DNA from: CAVRXT01 sp963725655
GTDB lineage: Bacteria; Acidobacteriota; Terriglobia; Acidiferrales; UBA7541
Direction: 5' to 3'
DNA length: 64,000 nt
Assembly (NCBI GenBank): GCA_963725655.1
Contig: CAVRYY010000001.1
Coordinates: 124,001 to 188,000, forward strand
A program made the translations under genes and the position numbers. Below, one piece after another: positions 23,701-30,338 of the stretch. The stretch's first letter is position 1; every line of letters starts with the position of its first letter. The notes below the pieces were generated by a model, which was not told where the DNA came from, searched no databases, and saw only the letters and a program-made list of their open reading frames with translations.

Positions 23701-24396
23701 GCTCGCGGTAGCCGTTAAGGCGCCTTCCAAGCCCACCGGCATTTCGACCTGAAATGTTCCGCCGGTATCGGTCTGGGCCGAGGCATGCCATGGTTTTCCG
23801 CCGGCGGTCCCATGCAGTTGCACCGCGGCATTCGCGAACGGCTGGGTCCCGAAGCCGTCGGTGACTACACCAAAAATATGATTCAGGAGATCGGAAGCGA
23901 GTTCGATTACGGGCGGGTCGATTCTATTATAGGCCTCGATCTCTACGAGGCTGACGCTCCCGGCGAAATCGGAGAAACGAAGAGCGGTGGTGCTCTGCGG
24001 ATTGAATTGCGCGAGGATGAGGCGAGGGAGCAGATGCTCTGAATCGCCGATGGATTTGAGCAGACGCCACTCGCCGCTCGCATCGCGGATCCGCAGGTTA
24101 AGGTGGGTGAGCTTTGGATCTCCGTCCTGGCGGATGAGGACTTCCTGAATCTGCACCGCGCCCGGCCACGTCAGCTCGGCCCAGGTGGTTGCGGGATTGG
24201 TTCCTTCTTTGGCAGTCCATTCGGAGTTGGTGATATCTCCGTCCGCGAGGTTCTCAGCCTTAGTGCCTTCGGACTCGCTGGATACGGTCGCCCGGGCGGT
24301 GAGCGCCAGGTTTCCGCTGGGCTGCTCCTGTGCGTTGACTGCGATTGCGAGAAGCGCTACAGCGAAGACGGTGCACAGGATTCGGTTTCGCAACAT
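20701..24396 (-). CDS. secreted multidomain GH2 beta-galactosidase-like enzyme
   Basis: A 1,231-residue protein. Sec signal at 1-22; F5/8-type C (discoidin/CBM32-like) domain at about 28-155 (NLALTARATVSSESEGTKAE is its start); a carboxypeptidase-regulatory-like beta domain at about 165-260 (FGVVTDGFGTQPFANAAVQL); then the full LacZ-like GH2 core with jelly roll, Ig domain, TIM barrel and C-terminal beta domains. E646 in VGNESTWG is the acid/base and E705 in WDESL the expected nucleophile. The C-terminal region with EVGLQFGVPL resembles the LacZ small-chain domain, which supports a beta-galactosidase assignment. ATG at 24396 follows AGGAG. It starts 55 bases after the dehydratase gene and its stop overlaps the GH51 start. 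Confidence 0.87.
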   Translation of the reverse strand: MLRNRILCTVFAVALLAIAVNAQEQPSGNLALTARATVSSESEGTKAENLADGDITNSEWTAKEGTNPATTWAELTWPGAVQIQEVLIRQDGDPKLTHLNLRIRDASGEWRLLKSIGDSEHLLPRLILAQFNPQSTTALRFSDFAGSVSLVEIEAYNRIDPPVIELASDLLNHIFGVVTDGFGTQPFANAAVQLHGTAGGKPWHASAQTDTGGTFQVEMPVGLEGALTATASIPQVASPEHTIQAGDLTPGYSIPDDTVPPLDLDGAWRFKPDPESDFFQANFSDSDWREIKVPSHWIMDGFDSRTGTGGYRRRLQIPASFRGRRIKLVFDGVYSGAEVWLNGTRVGSHEGGFSPFEIDVTDAAHVGSDNLLAVMVREATLSSHLDKMSYYANFPLAGIVRQVRLLSVPEIHVRRFHVQTVFDPAYQDATLSVDLSVENESGHELDGTSLVISLEDPGGHLVALPNDHLDIKLAPWSRLEQRVEFHVASPSHWEAEHPLLYLLSAKLCCAPAAGEVVSRRVGFRQIEIRGTQFMINGVPVKLRGADHYESDPLTGRVATPELTRRDLENMKEANLDAIRNSAFPAVEDLYDDADELGFYIEEEGPFCWVDESSDLRYLPTFVQRTAEMLERDISHPSVVYWSVGNESTWGPNFEAAHQFVKKHDATRPASAGQSATLELDTMHNPITIERMKEREDVRVPILWDESLCIFQGDLWGDTREMWLDPGDRDYYIEPLIPVWDAVQASKNVQGGMIWAWVDDVFLVPGRDSEYGRGSIGQPAHALDRIYHIPGRGIVGDAPWGIVDGWRRKKPEFWHVKMLMSPVHLQQRDLPAWKSGEPATFAVDNRYEFTNLSELALEWSVGSQHGTIHPDVAPRTSGNISIPLAPQTKPGDILSLSFRNGKGQLVVPHRMQLGVAAVANAEPAGKLAALHYLHEAFWLGGPMERFIGDNFEIAFDGGNGRIRRALINRHSVLYGTPKLHVLPIESTLNEFPIFETWRLTKPLEIHPVGDDYEVIETGAYRDFAGELRFRITPQGGLTVSYQFTYTGLDTRAREVGLQFGVPLWCDKLQWRRRGEWSVYPDDHIGRNDGMAMAHAPGQQSVPPTQPFALDDTPIGTNDFRSSKRNFVFGSLTDKDGYGIGIEAVGSQNLRASVDSDLIEVNVNDWFGGVAAVAWGEWWQNYGQGRDLRPDDPNEGVAHNKLSGRIQLYLLSPQNSAAWLQRMQSISTLAESK

Positions 24397-24450
24397 GACT
24401 CGCGTGCTCCTAATCTGCTTCCTGGCGGTGGAACTGGAGGCCGGCCGGAA

Positions 24451-25599
24451 TCACCGGCACATTCGGTGTTCCCAATCGTCGGAAAACATGTCCAACTTGG
24501 CATCGCGATCTTCTGGGTGAGCTGCAATGACGTCCTGGTGCACGTCAACTCCCCAGCCCGGTGCTGTGGGAACATCGTAGTAGCCATCCTTGACGCGCGG
24601 GGTGCCGGACGTCAATTGCTCCCGCCAGGGGACGTCGTAATCTTGAAACGTTTCCAAAATCATGAAATTGGGAATGTTGGCGGCCAAGTGAATTCCGGCG
24701 ATGGTCTTGAGCGGACCATCGCAGTTATGAGGCGCGACACTGACGTAGTGCGTTTCCGCCAGTGCGGCGATCTTCTTGGTCTCGAGAAAACCGCCCGAAT
24801 ACGTAATATCCGGTTGAATCACGTGTGCGGCTTTGCGCTGCAAAAGGTCGAGAAACCCGAATCGGCTGTAGATGTGCTCCCCTGTTGCGACACGAAGGGG
24901 CGAATCTGCGACTACCTGCGCCATCGACTCATTGTTGTGCGCGGGGATCGGTTCTTCGCACCAGCCAGGGTTATAGGGCACCATGGCACGGATCGCTTCG
25001 ATCGCCATGATTGGACTAAACCGTCCGTGAAACTCGAGCAGGATGTCGACGTCTTCGCCGACGGCGGTTCGAACCGCTGCGACCGCGTGGCAAGCCTGGC
25101 GCAATTCCGCACGCGAGATTTCGCGCCCGCCCGGGCCGAATGGGTCAAACTTGAGCGCTTTGTATCCGCGCGCGGCAACTGCTCTTGCTTTGTCGGCCAC
25201 TTCCTGCAGATCCTTGATGTTGCTGTACCAACCGTTTGCGTAGGCCTTTACCTTCGTCCTCACCTTGCCTCCCGCAAGGTTGTAGACAGGCTGACCGCAG
25301 GCCTTACCCGCGATGTCCCACAGAGCCATTTCAATTCCCGCCATCGCGGAATACATCACTGGGCCGGTGTTGTGCTCCACCTGGTAGAGTTTGAACCACA
25401 GACTTTCAATGTCGAAGGGATCTTGTCCGACCACATAGCGCCGGCCGAAATCCAACACCAGCTCACGGACAGCCGTTTCCTTCCATCCCAGGGTAGCTTC
25501 GCCCCAGCCAATCAGACCCGAGTCGGTTTCAATCTTTACGAAAGTAAAATTGCGCCAGGCTGCGGCGGTGAGGAACACTTCCACTTTAGTGACTTTCAT
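24451..25599 (-). CDS. acid-sugar dehydratase, galactonate-dehydratase-like enolase superfamily
   Basis: A 382-residue enzyme of the mandelate-racemase subgroup that would dehydrate a sugar acid to a 2-keto-3-deoxy acid. I chose ATG 25599 (AGAGG upstream; the product starts MKVTKVEVFL, the usual family start). Spacing of the catalytic residues matches E. coli D-galactonate dehydratase as I recall it, with a constant offset of six: E189 for D183, H191 for H185, E215 for E209, E241 for E235 and H291 for H285. Only the first metal ligand differs (Asp to Glu). The family also includes fuconate, arabinonate and gluconate dehydratases, so the substrate is a hypothesis. It lies between the SDR and GH2 genes in a tight operon and would act on the sugar acid they generate. 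Confidence 0.85.
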   Translation of the reverse strand: MKVTKVEVFLTAAAWRNFTFVKIETDSGLIGWGEATLGWKETAVRELVLDFGRRYVVGQDPFDIESLWFKLYQVEHNTGPVMYSAMAGIEMALWDIAGKACGQPVYNLAGGKVRTKVKAYANGWYSNIKDLQEVADKARAVAARGYKALKFDPFGPGGREISRAELRQACHAVAAVRTAVGEDVDILLEFHGRFSPIMAIEAIRAMVPYNPGWCEEPIPAHNNESMAQVVADSPLRVATGEHIYSRFGFLDLLQRKAAHVIQPDITYSGGFLETKKIAALAETHYVSVAPHNCDGPLKTIAGIHLAANIPNFMILETFQDYDVPWREQLTSGTPRVKDGYYDVPTAPGWGVDVHQDVIAAHPEDRDAKLDMFSDDWEHRMCR

Positions 25600-25671
25600 T
25601 TTAATTGAGCCTCTTGTGACCGGCAGCAATAGCAGTCGAGCTGAATCGACTCGGCCGCGTACCGCGGCTGC

Positions 25672-26451
25672 TTAGCGGGCGATGTAACCGCCATCAATCA
25701 CCCAGTTCGAACCATTCACGTACGTCGCCGAGGGACCGCACAGGTAAGCGACAAGTTCGGCGATCTCCTCGCAGCTCGCGAACCGCTTGATCAAATAATC
25801 CGCCAGCAACTTGGGGGGATCGATGACCCCTGACGCGATGAGGTTTTTGGTCACAAAGGTCTCGACGGCTGCAGGACTAATGCTGTTTACGCGGATCTGG
25901 ACCTCTGCCATTTCAACCGCCATGGCACGAGTCATCGCGACCAAGGCGCCCTTCGTTCCGGCGTAGGCAGCCAAGCCAGGATTTCCGACCAACGCGTTCA
26001 CCGAAGCGATGTTGACGATCACCGGATCGCGCGGCTTCTGGGGCGCGCCCGAAATTTGGCGCAGGAATTCCTGGGCCAGAAAATAGGGCGCGCGCTGGTT
26101 GACGCCGACCACCCGATCGAACTCCGCAACAGTAACTTCCAGCATTGGCTTGTGGAAACTCCAAGCCGCGTTGTTAATGAGAACGTCAGCCACGCCGATG
26201 GTTGTGGCGGCGTAATCGAAAACTGCGTGCGCCGCGCCGGGTTCCGAGAGATCTTTCACCAACGCGTAGGTTCTCGCCGAGGGGAAATCCTTTTCTCCGA
26301 TCCGAGAGAGAACTGTGGCGTCGCTATCGACCAGCAGGAGCCGGGCGTCGCCTGCAGCGAACCGACGCGCGATTGCCAGGCCCAAACCGTTTGCCGCGCC
26401 GGTAATCACCGCGCTACGGGAGTTCGGCCGCGTCTCCAGAGTTTCGCTAAT
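25672..26451 (-). CDS. SDR-family sugar dehydrogenase, probably initiating at ATT
   Basis: A classical short-chain dehydrogenase, about 259 residues, that would oxidise a free sugar to its lactone. It has the NAD(P) motif TGAANGLG, NNAA, catalytic Ser in NIASVN and YAGTK as YxxxK, and ends with NWVIDGGYIAR. Start choice is unusual. The in-frame upstream stop is at 26464-26466, and the only codons before the Rossmann strand are ATT (26451), CTG (26439) and GTG (26409). GTG would begin inside the first beta strand and has no Shine-Dalgarno, whereas GAGGAG lies exactly eight bases before ATT. I therefore start at ATT; the GTG start would give 245 residues. It lies 54 bases after the MBL gene in the operon. 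Substrate unknown. Confidence 0.85.
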   Translation of the reverse strand: MSETLETRPNSRSAVITGAANGLGLAIARRFAAGDARLLLVDSDATVLSRIGEKDFPSARTYALVKDLSEPGAAHAVFDYAATTIGVADVLINNAAWSFHKPMLEVTVAEFDRVVGVNQRAPYFLAQEFLRQISGAPQKPRDPVIVNIASVNALVGNPGLAAYAGTKGALVAMTRAMAVEMAEVQIRVNSISPAAVETFVTKNLIASGVIDPPKLLADYLIKRFASCEEIAELVAYLCGPSATYVNGSNWVIDGGYIAR

Positions 26452-26505
26452 GTCGTTGGCTCCTCAAAGAACTACGAATTGCCGGCGTTATCCGGCCACC
26501 ACGTT

Positions 26506-27489
26506 TTAACTCTGTTCTCCCGGTTCACACAAGCGGTAAAGGAACGGCGAGCGCGAACGGTCGATCTCGAACCGTCTCATCTTAACTCCGTGATCCAGGT
26601 GCCCGGAGAAAGCATTGGATAATTCGAGATGGATGTCTTGCGGCCAGGTTCCTAGTTGGGGTGAAAGCTGTTCGCATAATTCGCGTAGTGAAACTCCGGA
26701 CGTATGTTCGCGAAGATATCCTGTAATCGACCGATCGGCCTGAGTTACAAAATTTCGCGACTCATGGCAAAACTGTCGAATGGCCTGAGAGCCACGCAGT
26801 ACAGGCCAGTGGCAGCCGACAATCATCTGAGCGTCTGAATTTTCGATTCTTTGGATTGTCTGAAGGTAGGAATCCACGTAAAGGTAGGTGGGACACAGTT
26901 TCCAAGTTCCGTCGAGGCCCTGGTATCCCGCTCCCTGGATGGCGTCCCCGTAGTACAAGACGCGATGCGTTCGATCGTACAGGCCCAAATGGCCATGGCT
27001 GTGGCCCGGCAGGTGCCAGATTTCCAAAATCCGGTTTTCGCCGAGCCTTAGGATTTCACCACCGATAAAAGTAAAAGAAACATCTTGCGGCTGGGAACTG
27101 CAGTTCCGTATCTCCCGGGCCGTGTCCGGCTCAAAAAAGATACCGTGATCCCTGCGATAGGCGTCGTAACGGAACGTGAACATGTAGTCCGGCGATTCGA
27201 CCAGCGCACGATCGGCCTCGCCGCAGACAATTCGAATCTTTGAGTGGTCGCGCTTGATTTCGGCGGTCCCACCACAATGGTCCCCGTCAGGGTGAGTAAT
27301 GACCAGCCAGGTCAAGCCGTCCTGAGCGATTCCGGCATGATCGAGGAATGCCGGCACGTCTATCTGGGCGTGGCTGCGCGTGCCACAATCTATAAGCGAT
27401 GCCTCGCGTCCCTCGCGGAGCAGCGGCAAATAGAGAGGTCGCCCACCGATCTCGCATTCAATTAGGTACGCTCCTGGATAGAGCTCCAC
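26506..27489 (-). CDS. MBL-fold metallohydrolase, possible sugar lactonase
   Basis: A 327-residue metallo-beta-lactamase-fold hydrolase. The metal motif is THPDGDHCGG (HxxxDH with Asp in place of the second His), and further ligands are H in LPGHSHGH, D in YYGDAIQG and H in GCHWPVL. The C-terminal 110 residues are helical, as in many MBL hydrolases. GTG at 27489 follows GAGAGATCC. MBL-fold proteins include lactonases and glyoxalase II-like thioesterases. Since the operon has a dehydrogenase and an acid-sugar dehydratase but no SMP-30, Pgl or amidohydrolase lactonase, this protein is the only candidate for the missing lactonase step. That role is inference from context. Confidence 0.75.
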   Translation of the reverse strand: MELYPGAYLIECEIGGRPLYLPLLREGREASLIDCGTRSHAQIDVPAFLDHAGIAQDGLTWLVITHPDGDHCGGTAEIKRDHSKIRIVCGEADRALVESPDYMFTFRYDAYRRDHGIFFEPDTAREIRNCSSQPQDVSFTFIGGEILRLGENRILEIWHLPGHSHGHLGLYDRTHRVLYYGDAIQGAGYQGLDGTWKLCPTYLYVDSYLQTIQRIENSDAQMIVGCHWPVLRGSQAIRQFCHESRNFVTQADRSITGYLREHTSGVSLRELCEQLSPQLGTWPQDIHLELSNAFSGHLDHGVKMRRFEIDRSRSPFLYRLCEPGEQS

Positions 27490-27518
27490 GGATCTCTCAC
27501 CTCGGGTGTTAGTGAACC

Positions 27519-28298
27519 TCAGCGAATCTCGATATGGCCAAACTGCCGGTGGGCGTTCTGCAGACCCTGCACCAACAAGAAGTGGTCATCCGCGCAAGTG
27601 ACCATCCGCGCTCCGCGATCGAGTTCCTGTTGCGCAGACTCGGGAGTTGGCGTGACCGTTCCCCACCATTTCCCAGCCTTAGCCGCGGCGTTGGCCACTT
27701 TATCCATGGCACGCTGCACCAGGGCGTGCTCCCGCTGCAAGGGCACGCCGTAGCTAATGCTGAGATCTGCTGGCCCCACGAAAAGCAAATCCACGCCTTC
27801 CACCGCGGCAATCTCGTCGACACATTCGACGCTCTCGCGATCTTCAATTTGCAGCACCAGAAAGGTTTCTTCGTTTTGATCCTTTAAGAACTGGAGAGGG
27901 TCCGTCAGGCCGTAATCGCCATCAGCGCCGGCACCATCGAACCCTCTCTTTCCCAGGGGTGGGAACCGTGTCCACTCCACCCACTGCCGGGCTTCCTCAG
28001 CACTTCGACAATGGGGCACCATGACTCCGTTTGCGCCGAATTCCAGGGCGCGCATCACGCTTGTGTATCCGGTTTTGCGAACTCGGACCATTAGGTCGAT
28101 GCCCGTGGCCCGGCATGCCAGGGAGACGCGGTCTACGAGTTCGTAGCCGTGAGCACGATGTTCCATGTCGAACCAGATCACATCAAAACCCAATTTGCCG
28201 GCGAGCTCGGCGAACCATGGTTCGGTGACCCGGTTCATTCCCACCACTTTTACGAAACCTTTCTCGCGTAACACTCTTCGCAAACGGCTCTTGGTCAC
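27519..28298 (-). CDS. HpcH/HpaI-family 2-keto-3-deoxy acid aldolase
   Basis: A 259-residue class II aldolase of the HpcH/HpaI family that would split a 2-keto-3-deoxy sugar acid into pyruvate and an aldehyde. Recognisable stretches are FDVIWFDMEHR, RALEFGANGVMVPHCRSAEEA, LQIEDRE (metal Glu) and VGPADLSISYG (metal Asp). The length is typical of RhmA (YfaU)/GarL-type enzymes. GTG at 28298 is preceded by GAGGAAGATC. It is the first gene of the long minus-strand operon, 125 bases or so after a strong promoter, and starts 423 bases from the divergent sugar-porter gene. Together with the dehydratase it defines a non-phosphorylating pathway. The sugar is not determined. Confidence 0.85.
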   Translation of the reverse strand: MTKSRLRRVLREKGFVKVVGMNRVTEPWFAELAGKLGFDVIWFDMEHRAHGYELVDRVSLACRATGIDLMVRVRKTGYTSVMRALEFGANGVMVPHCRSAEEARQWVEWTRFPPLGKRGFDGAGADGDYGLTDPLQFLKDQNEETFLVLQIEDRESVECVDEIAAVEGVDLLFVGPADLSISYGVPLQREHALVQRAMDKVANAAAKAGKWWGTVTPTPESAQQELDRGARMVTCADDHFLLVQGLQNAHRQFGHIEIR

Positions 28299-28409
28299 GA
28301 TCTTCCTCGGATTTGGATTCTTTTCAATGCAGCGCTATCCACGAAAAACAAACGGGTGATTGCCTTGCCGGGCCGCGCTGCTGTCTCGACCGCTCTAAGG
28401 ACGGGAGGC

Positions 28410-28438
28410 ATCTTACGGGGGTTGCCGGTGCGAGTCAA
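28410..28438 (-). promoter_or_regulatory. sigma70 promoter of the nine-gene minus-strand operon
   Basis: On the minus strand TTGACT (28438-28433) and TAAGAT (28415-28410) are separated by 17 bases, close to consensus. Transcription would start near 28403 and give a leader of about 105 bases before the aldolase gene. TTCCGTATT, half of the regulon palindrome, overlaps the start of the -35 box (28446-28438 read on the minus strand). Confidence 0.65.
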
Positions 28439-28451
28439 TACGGAATAGTGT

Positions 28452-28464
28452 CCCGTCTGACGGA
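28452..28464. promoter_or_regulatory. degenerate IclR-type operator before the minus-strand operon
   Basis: CCCGTCTGACGGA is a diverged copy of TCCGTATTACGGA: the arms CCGT and ACGG are kept with the same five-base... spacing of three between them. It sits 13 bases beyond the -35 box of the minus-strand operon promoter, similar to the exact sites before the other regulon promoters. Binding is inferred. Confidence 0.5.
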
Positions 28465-28638
28465 ATGAAAGAACACCCTTCTACTGATGGCGTTGCGAAA
28501 GCCCGGCCTTCCGGTGCCGCGACGCAACACGCTAACTAGCGCCTCTTTTGAGTTAAATTCGCTTTTGTGAGAAGACTTTAGCGCCGTTGAAATCTCGAAA
28601 ATTGTTTGTTCACGCCCGGATTGGCCCGCACCCTTAAT

Positions 28639-28651
28639 TCCGTATTACGGA
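28639..28651. promoter_or_regulatory. exact IclR-type palindrome upstream of the MFS porter
   Basis: TCCGTATTACGGA is a perfect 13-base palindrome around a central T and is embedded in TTCCGTATTACGGACA, which is identical at all three sites. It lies 17 bases upstream of the -35 box of the porter promoter. From family knowledge IclR regulators bind such TTCCGYAnnrCGGAA-like palindromes, and an upstream position near -55 to -60 suits an activator. Confidence 0.75.
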
Positions 28652-28668
28652 CAACGCCGATGAAGAGG

Positions 28669-28696
28669 TTGACACTTTTCGATCCGGGACTATACT
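28669..28696 (+). promoter_or_regulatory. sigma70 promoter of the MFS sugar porter
   Basis: TTGACA at 28669-28674 and TATACT at 28691-28696 with a 16-base spacer form a near-consensus promoter. Predicted transcription starts near 28703, only about 20 bases before the GTG start, so the leader is short and carries GGAGGG as ribosome binding site. Confidence 0.7.
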
Positions 28697-28721
28697 CCTC
28701 GGAACATGGAGGGTCCAAGGG

Positions 28722-30086
28722 GTGAATTCGACAGTTTCGGCCAAGGACGCAGCAGGTCCCAAGGCACATCGACGAAGATTTGTGATCCTTACTTCGGTCA
28801 CCATTGCATTGGGCGGTTTTCTTTTCGGCTACGACACCGCGGTTATTTCCGGCGCGATTCTCTTTGTACGCCAACAATTCCATTTGAGCTCGATCGAAAC
28901 CGAGGCGGCAGTCAGCATCGTTCTTGCGGGAGCGCTGCTGGGCGCTGCGGTTGGCGGATATTTAGGCGACCGATTTGGGCGCCGGCCCACCATGCTGGTG
29001 ATCGCGCTGATCTATGGAGTGTTCGGGGCTACGACTGGTCTCGCTAACGGCGCGGCGGTGTTTGTCCTTTCTCGCTTCTTTGTAGGAGCGGCGGTGGGCG
29101 TGAGCTCGATGTTAACGCCGCTTTATATAGCCGAGCTTGCTCCTGCCGACATCCGGGGAATCCTGGTGACCCTAAACCAGTTGGCAATTTCGACTGGCGT
29201 CGTGGTGGCCTATTACGTGGATTATTTGTTGGCAGGATCCGGCGGATGGCGCTGGATGTTTATCAGCGCGGTGGTGCCCGCGATCCTTCTGCTAGTTGGA
29301 CTGCTGTACCTGCCGGAGACTCCTCGATGGCTGGCCTCGCAGGGAAGATTTGAACACGCCGAAAATATTCTGATAAAGATCGAAGCTCCCCAGGAAGTGG
29401 AAAGAGACATCGCGGAACTCCGCCAGATCACCGGGGCTGACAATCTAAGGCTTCGCGATCTGTTCCAGCGCAGGTTTTCCAAACCGCTGATCGTGGGCAT
29501 CGTGCTGGCGATCTTTCAGCAAATTACCGGTGTAAATACGATCGTCTATTACGCACCGACGATTTTTCAGATGGTGGGATTCACGAATGCGTCGAACGCC
29601 ATCCTGGCAACCTTCCTGATCGGATTCGTGGGGCTGATTGCCGTGATCGTTTCGATGTTTCTGGTGGATAGGCTTGGCCGGAGGCCGTTGCTTCTGGTGA
29701 GCCTGGCGGGCATGTGCGTCATTCTGTTCCATCTCGCGCACATCCTCGCGGAGCCCAATCCCACGAAATGGATGGTGGTAGGGGATATCGTTTTCTATCT
29801 CGCGTCATTTTGCATAGGCCTGGGTCCGATCTTCTGGCTGCTGATTTCCGAGATCTATCCAACCACGGTCCGCGGCCAGGCGATGTCGTTGGCAACGGTG
29901 GTGATCTGGGCGGCCGATTTCCTTGTGACGGCGACGTTTCTGACGCTGGTGGAACATATGGGAATGCCCGGCTGTTTCCGGTTGTTCGCGGTACTGTCGC
30001 TAGCCGCGTTCATTTTCTCGTACACCATGGTGCCGGAGACGCGCGGACGCACGCTTGAAGAAATCGAGAATTCATGGGGCCGATGA
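28722..30086 (+). CDS. MFS sugar porter (sugar:H+ symporter family)
   Basis: A 454-residue inner-membrane transporter of the XylE/GalP/AraE sugar-porter family with 12 predicted helices. Family signatures are present in order: GFLFGYDTAVISGA in helix 1, RFGRRP in loop 2-3, PETPRW after helix 6, QQITGVNTIVYYAP in helix 7, RLGRRPL, and PETRGRTLEEIE at the C-terminus. The start is GTG at 28722 with GGAGGG eight bases upstream. It is transcribed divergently from the catabolic operon, with its own promoter and an exact IclR-type palindrome, so it probably imports the monosaccharide degraded by that operon. The sugar cannot be read from the sequence. Confidence 0.93.
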   Translation: MNSTVSAKDAAGPKAHRRRFVILTSVTIALGGFLFGYDTAVISGAILFVRQQFHLSSIETEAAVSIVLAGALLGAAVGGYLGDRFGRRPTMLVIALIYGVFGATTGLANGAAVFVLSRFFVGAAVGVSSMLTPLYIAELAPADIRGILVTLNQLAISTGVVVAYYVDYLLAGSGGWRWMFISAVVPAILLLVGLLYLPETPRWLASQGRFEHAENILIKIEAPQEVERDIAELRQITGADNLRLRDLFQRRFSKPLIVGIVLAIFQQITGVNTIVYYAPTIFQMVGFTNASNAILATFLIGFVGLIAVIVSMFLVDRLGRRPLLLVSLAGMCVILFHLAHILAEPNPTKWMVVGDIVFYLASFCIGLGPIFWLLISEIYPTTVRGQAMSLATVVIWAADFLVTATFLTLVEHMGMPGCFRLFAVLSLAAFIFSYTMVPETRGRTLEEIENSWGR

Positions 30087-30178
30087 GCAGGAGTAGAGCT
30101 CCATGGCCGCTCACAGACGGCGACCGGGGACCGGCGAAGTATTGCGATGGCATCGACGTAACGGCAATGCCACCCTGT

Positions 30179-30191
30179 TCCGTATTACGGA
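30179..30191. promoter_or_regulatory. exact IclR-type palindrome upstream of the TonB receptor
   Basis: TCCGTATTACGGA, part of the 17-base string GTTCCGTATTACGGACA that is repeated identically on the other strand before the GH2 gene at 44 kb. It lies 19 bases upstream of the -35 box of the TonB receptor promoter. Confidence 0.78.
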
Positions 30192-30210
30192 CACACATCC
30201 GAAATTATTG

Positions 30211-30239
30211 TTGACGCTATAAATCCAGTCTTGTAGGAT
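30211..30239 (+). promoter_or_regulatory. sigma70 promoter of the TonB receptor operon
   Basis: TTGACG at 30211-30216 and TAGGAT at 30234-30239 with a 17-base spacer. The block from the operator to the -10 box is nearly duplicated before the GH2 gene at 44 kb (shared ATCCGAAATT, TTGTTGACGCT and TTGTAGGATG). Transcription near 30246 gives a leader of about 93 bases, and excludes the upstream GTG at 30240 as a start codon. Confidence 0.7.
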
Positions 30240-30338
30240 GTGCCGTTTTTAAGCCGCCGACAAGAACGTGGGCTAAGCGCTTTGACGCATGGCCAAAATC
30301 CAAGATCGCGATCCAATCGTCGGCTCGCCGGAGGAACT

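Noticed and set aside
24103..25608. A 501-codon open frame on the + strand opposite the dehydratase gene
   Set aside because: It is antisense to a clear enolase-superfamily gene with intact catalytic residues, has no family resemblance and arises from the codon structure of the real gene.
30240..30338. Extended N-terminus for the TonB receptor starting at GTG 30240
   Set aside because: The codon lies at the -10 box of the promoter, upstream of the expected transcription start, and the extension lacks a binding site; GTG 30339 behind GGAGG begins a proper signal peptide.
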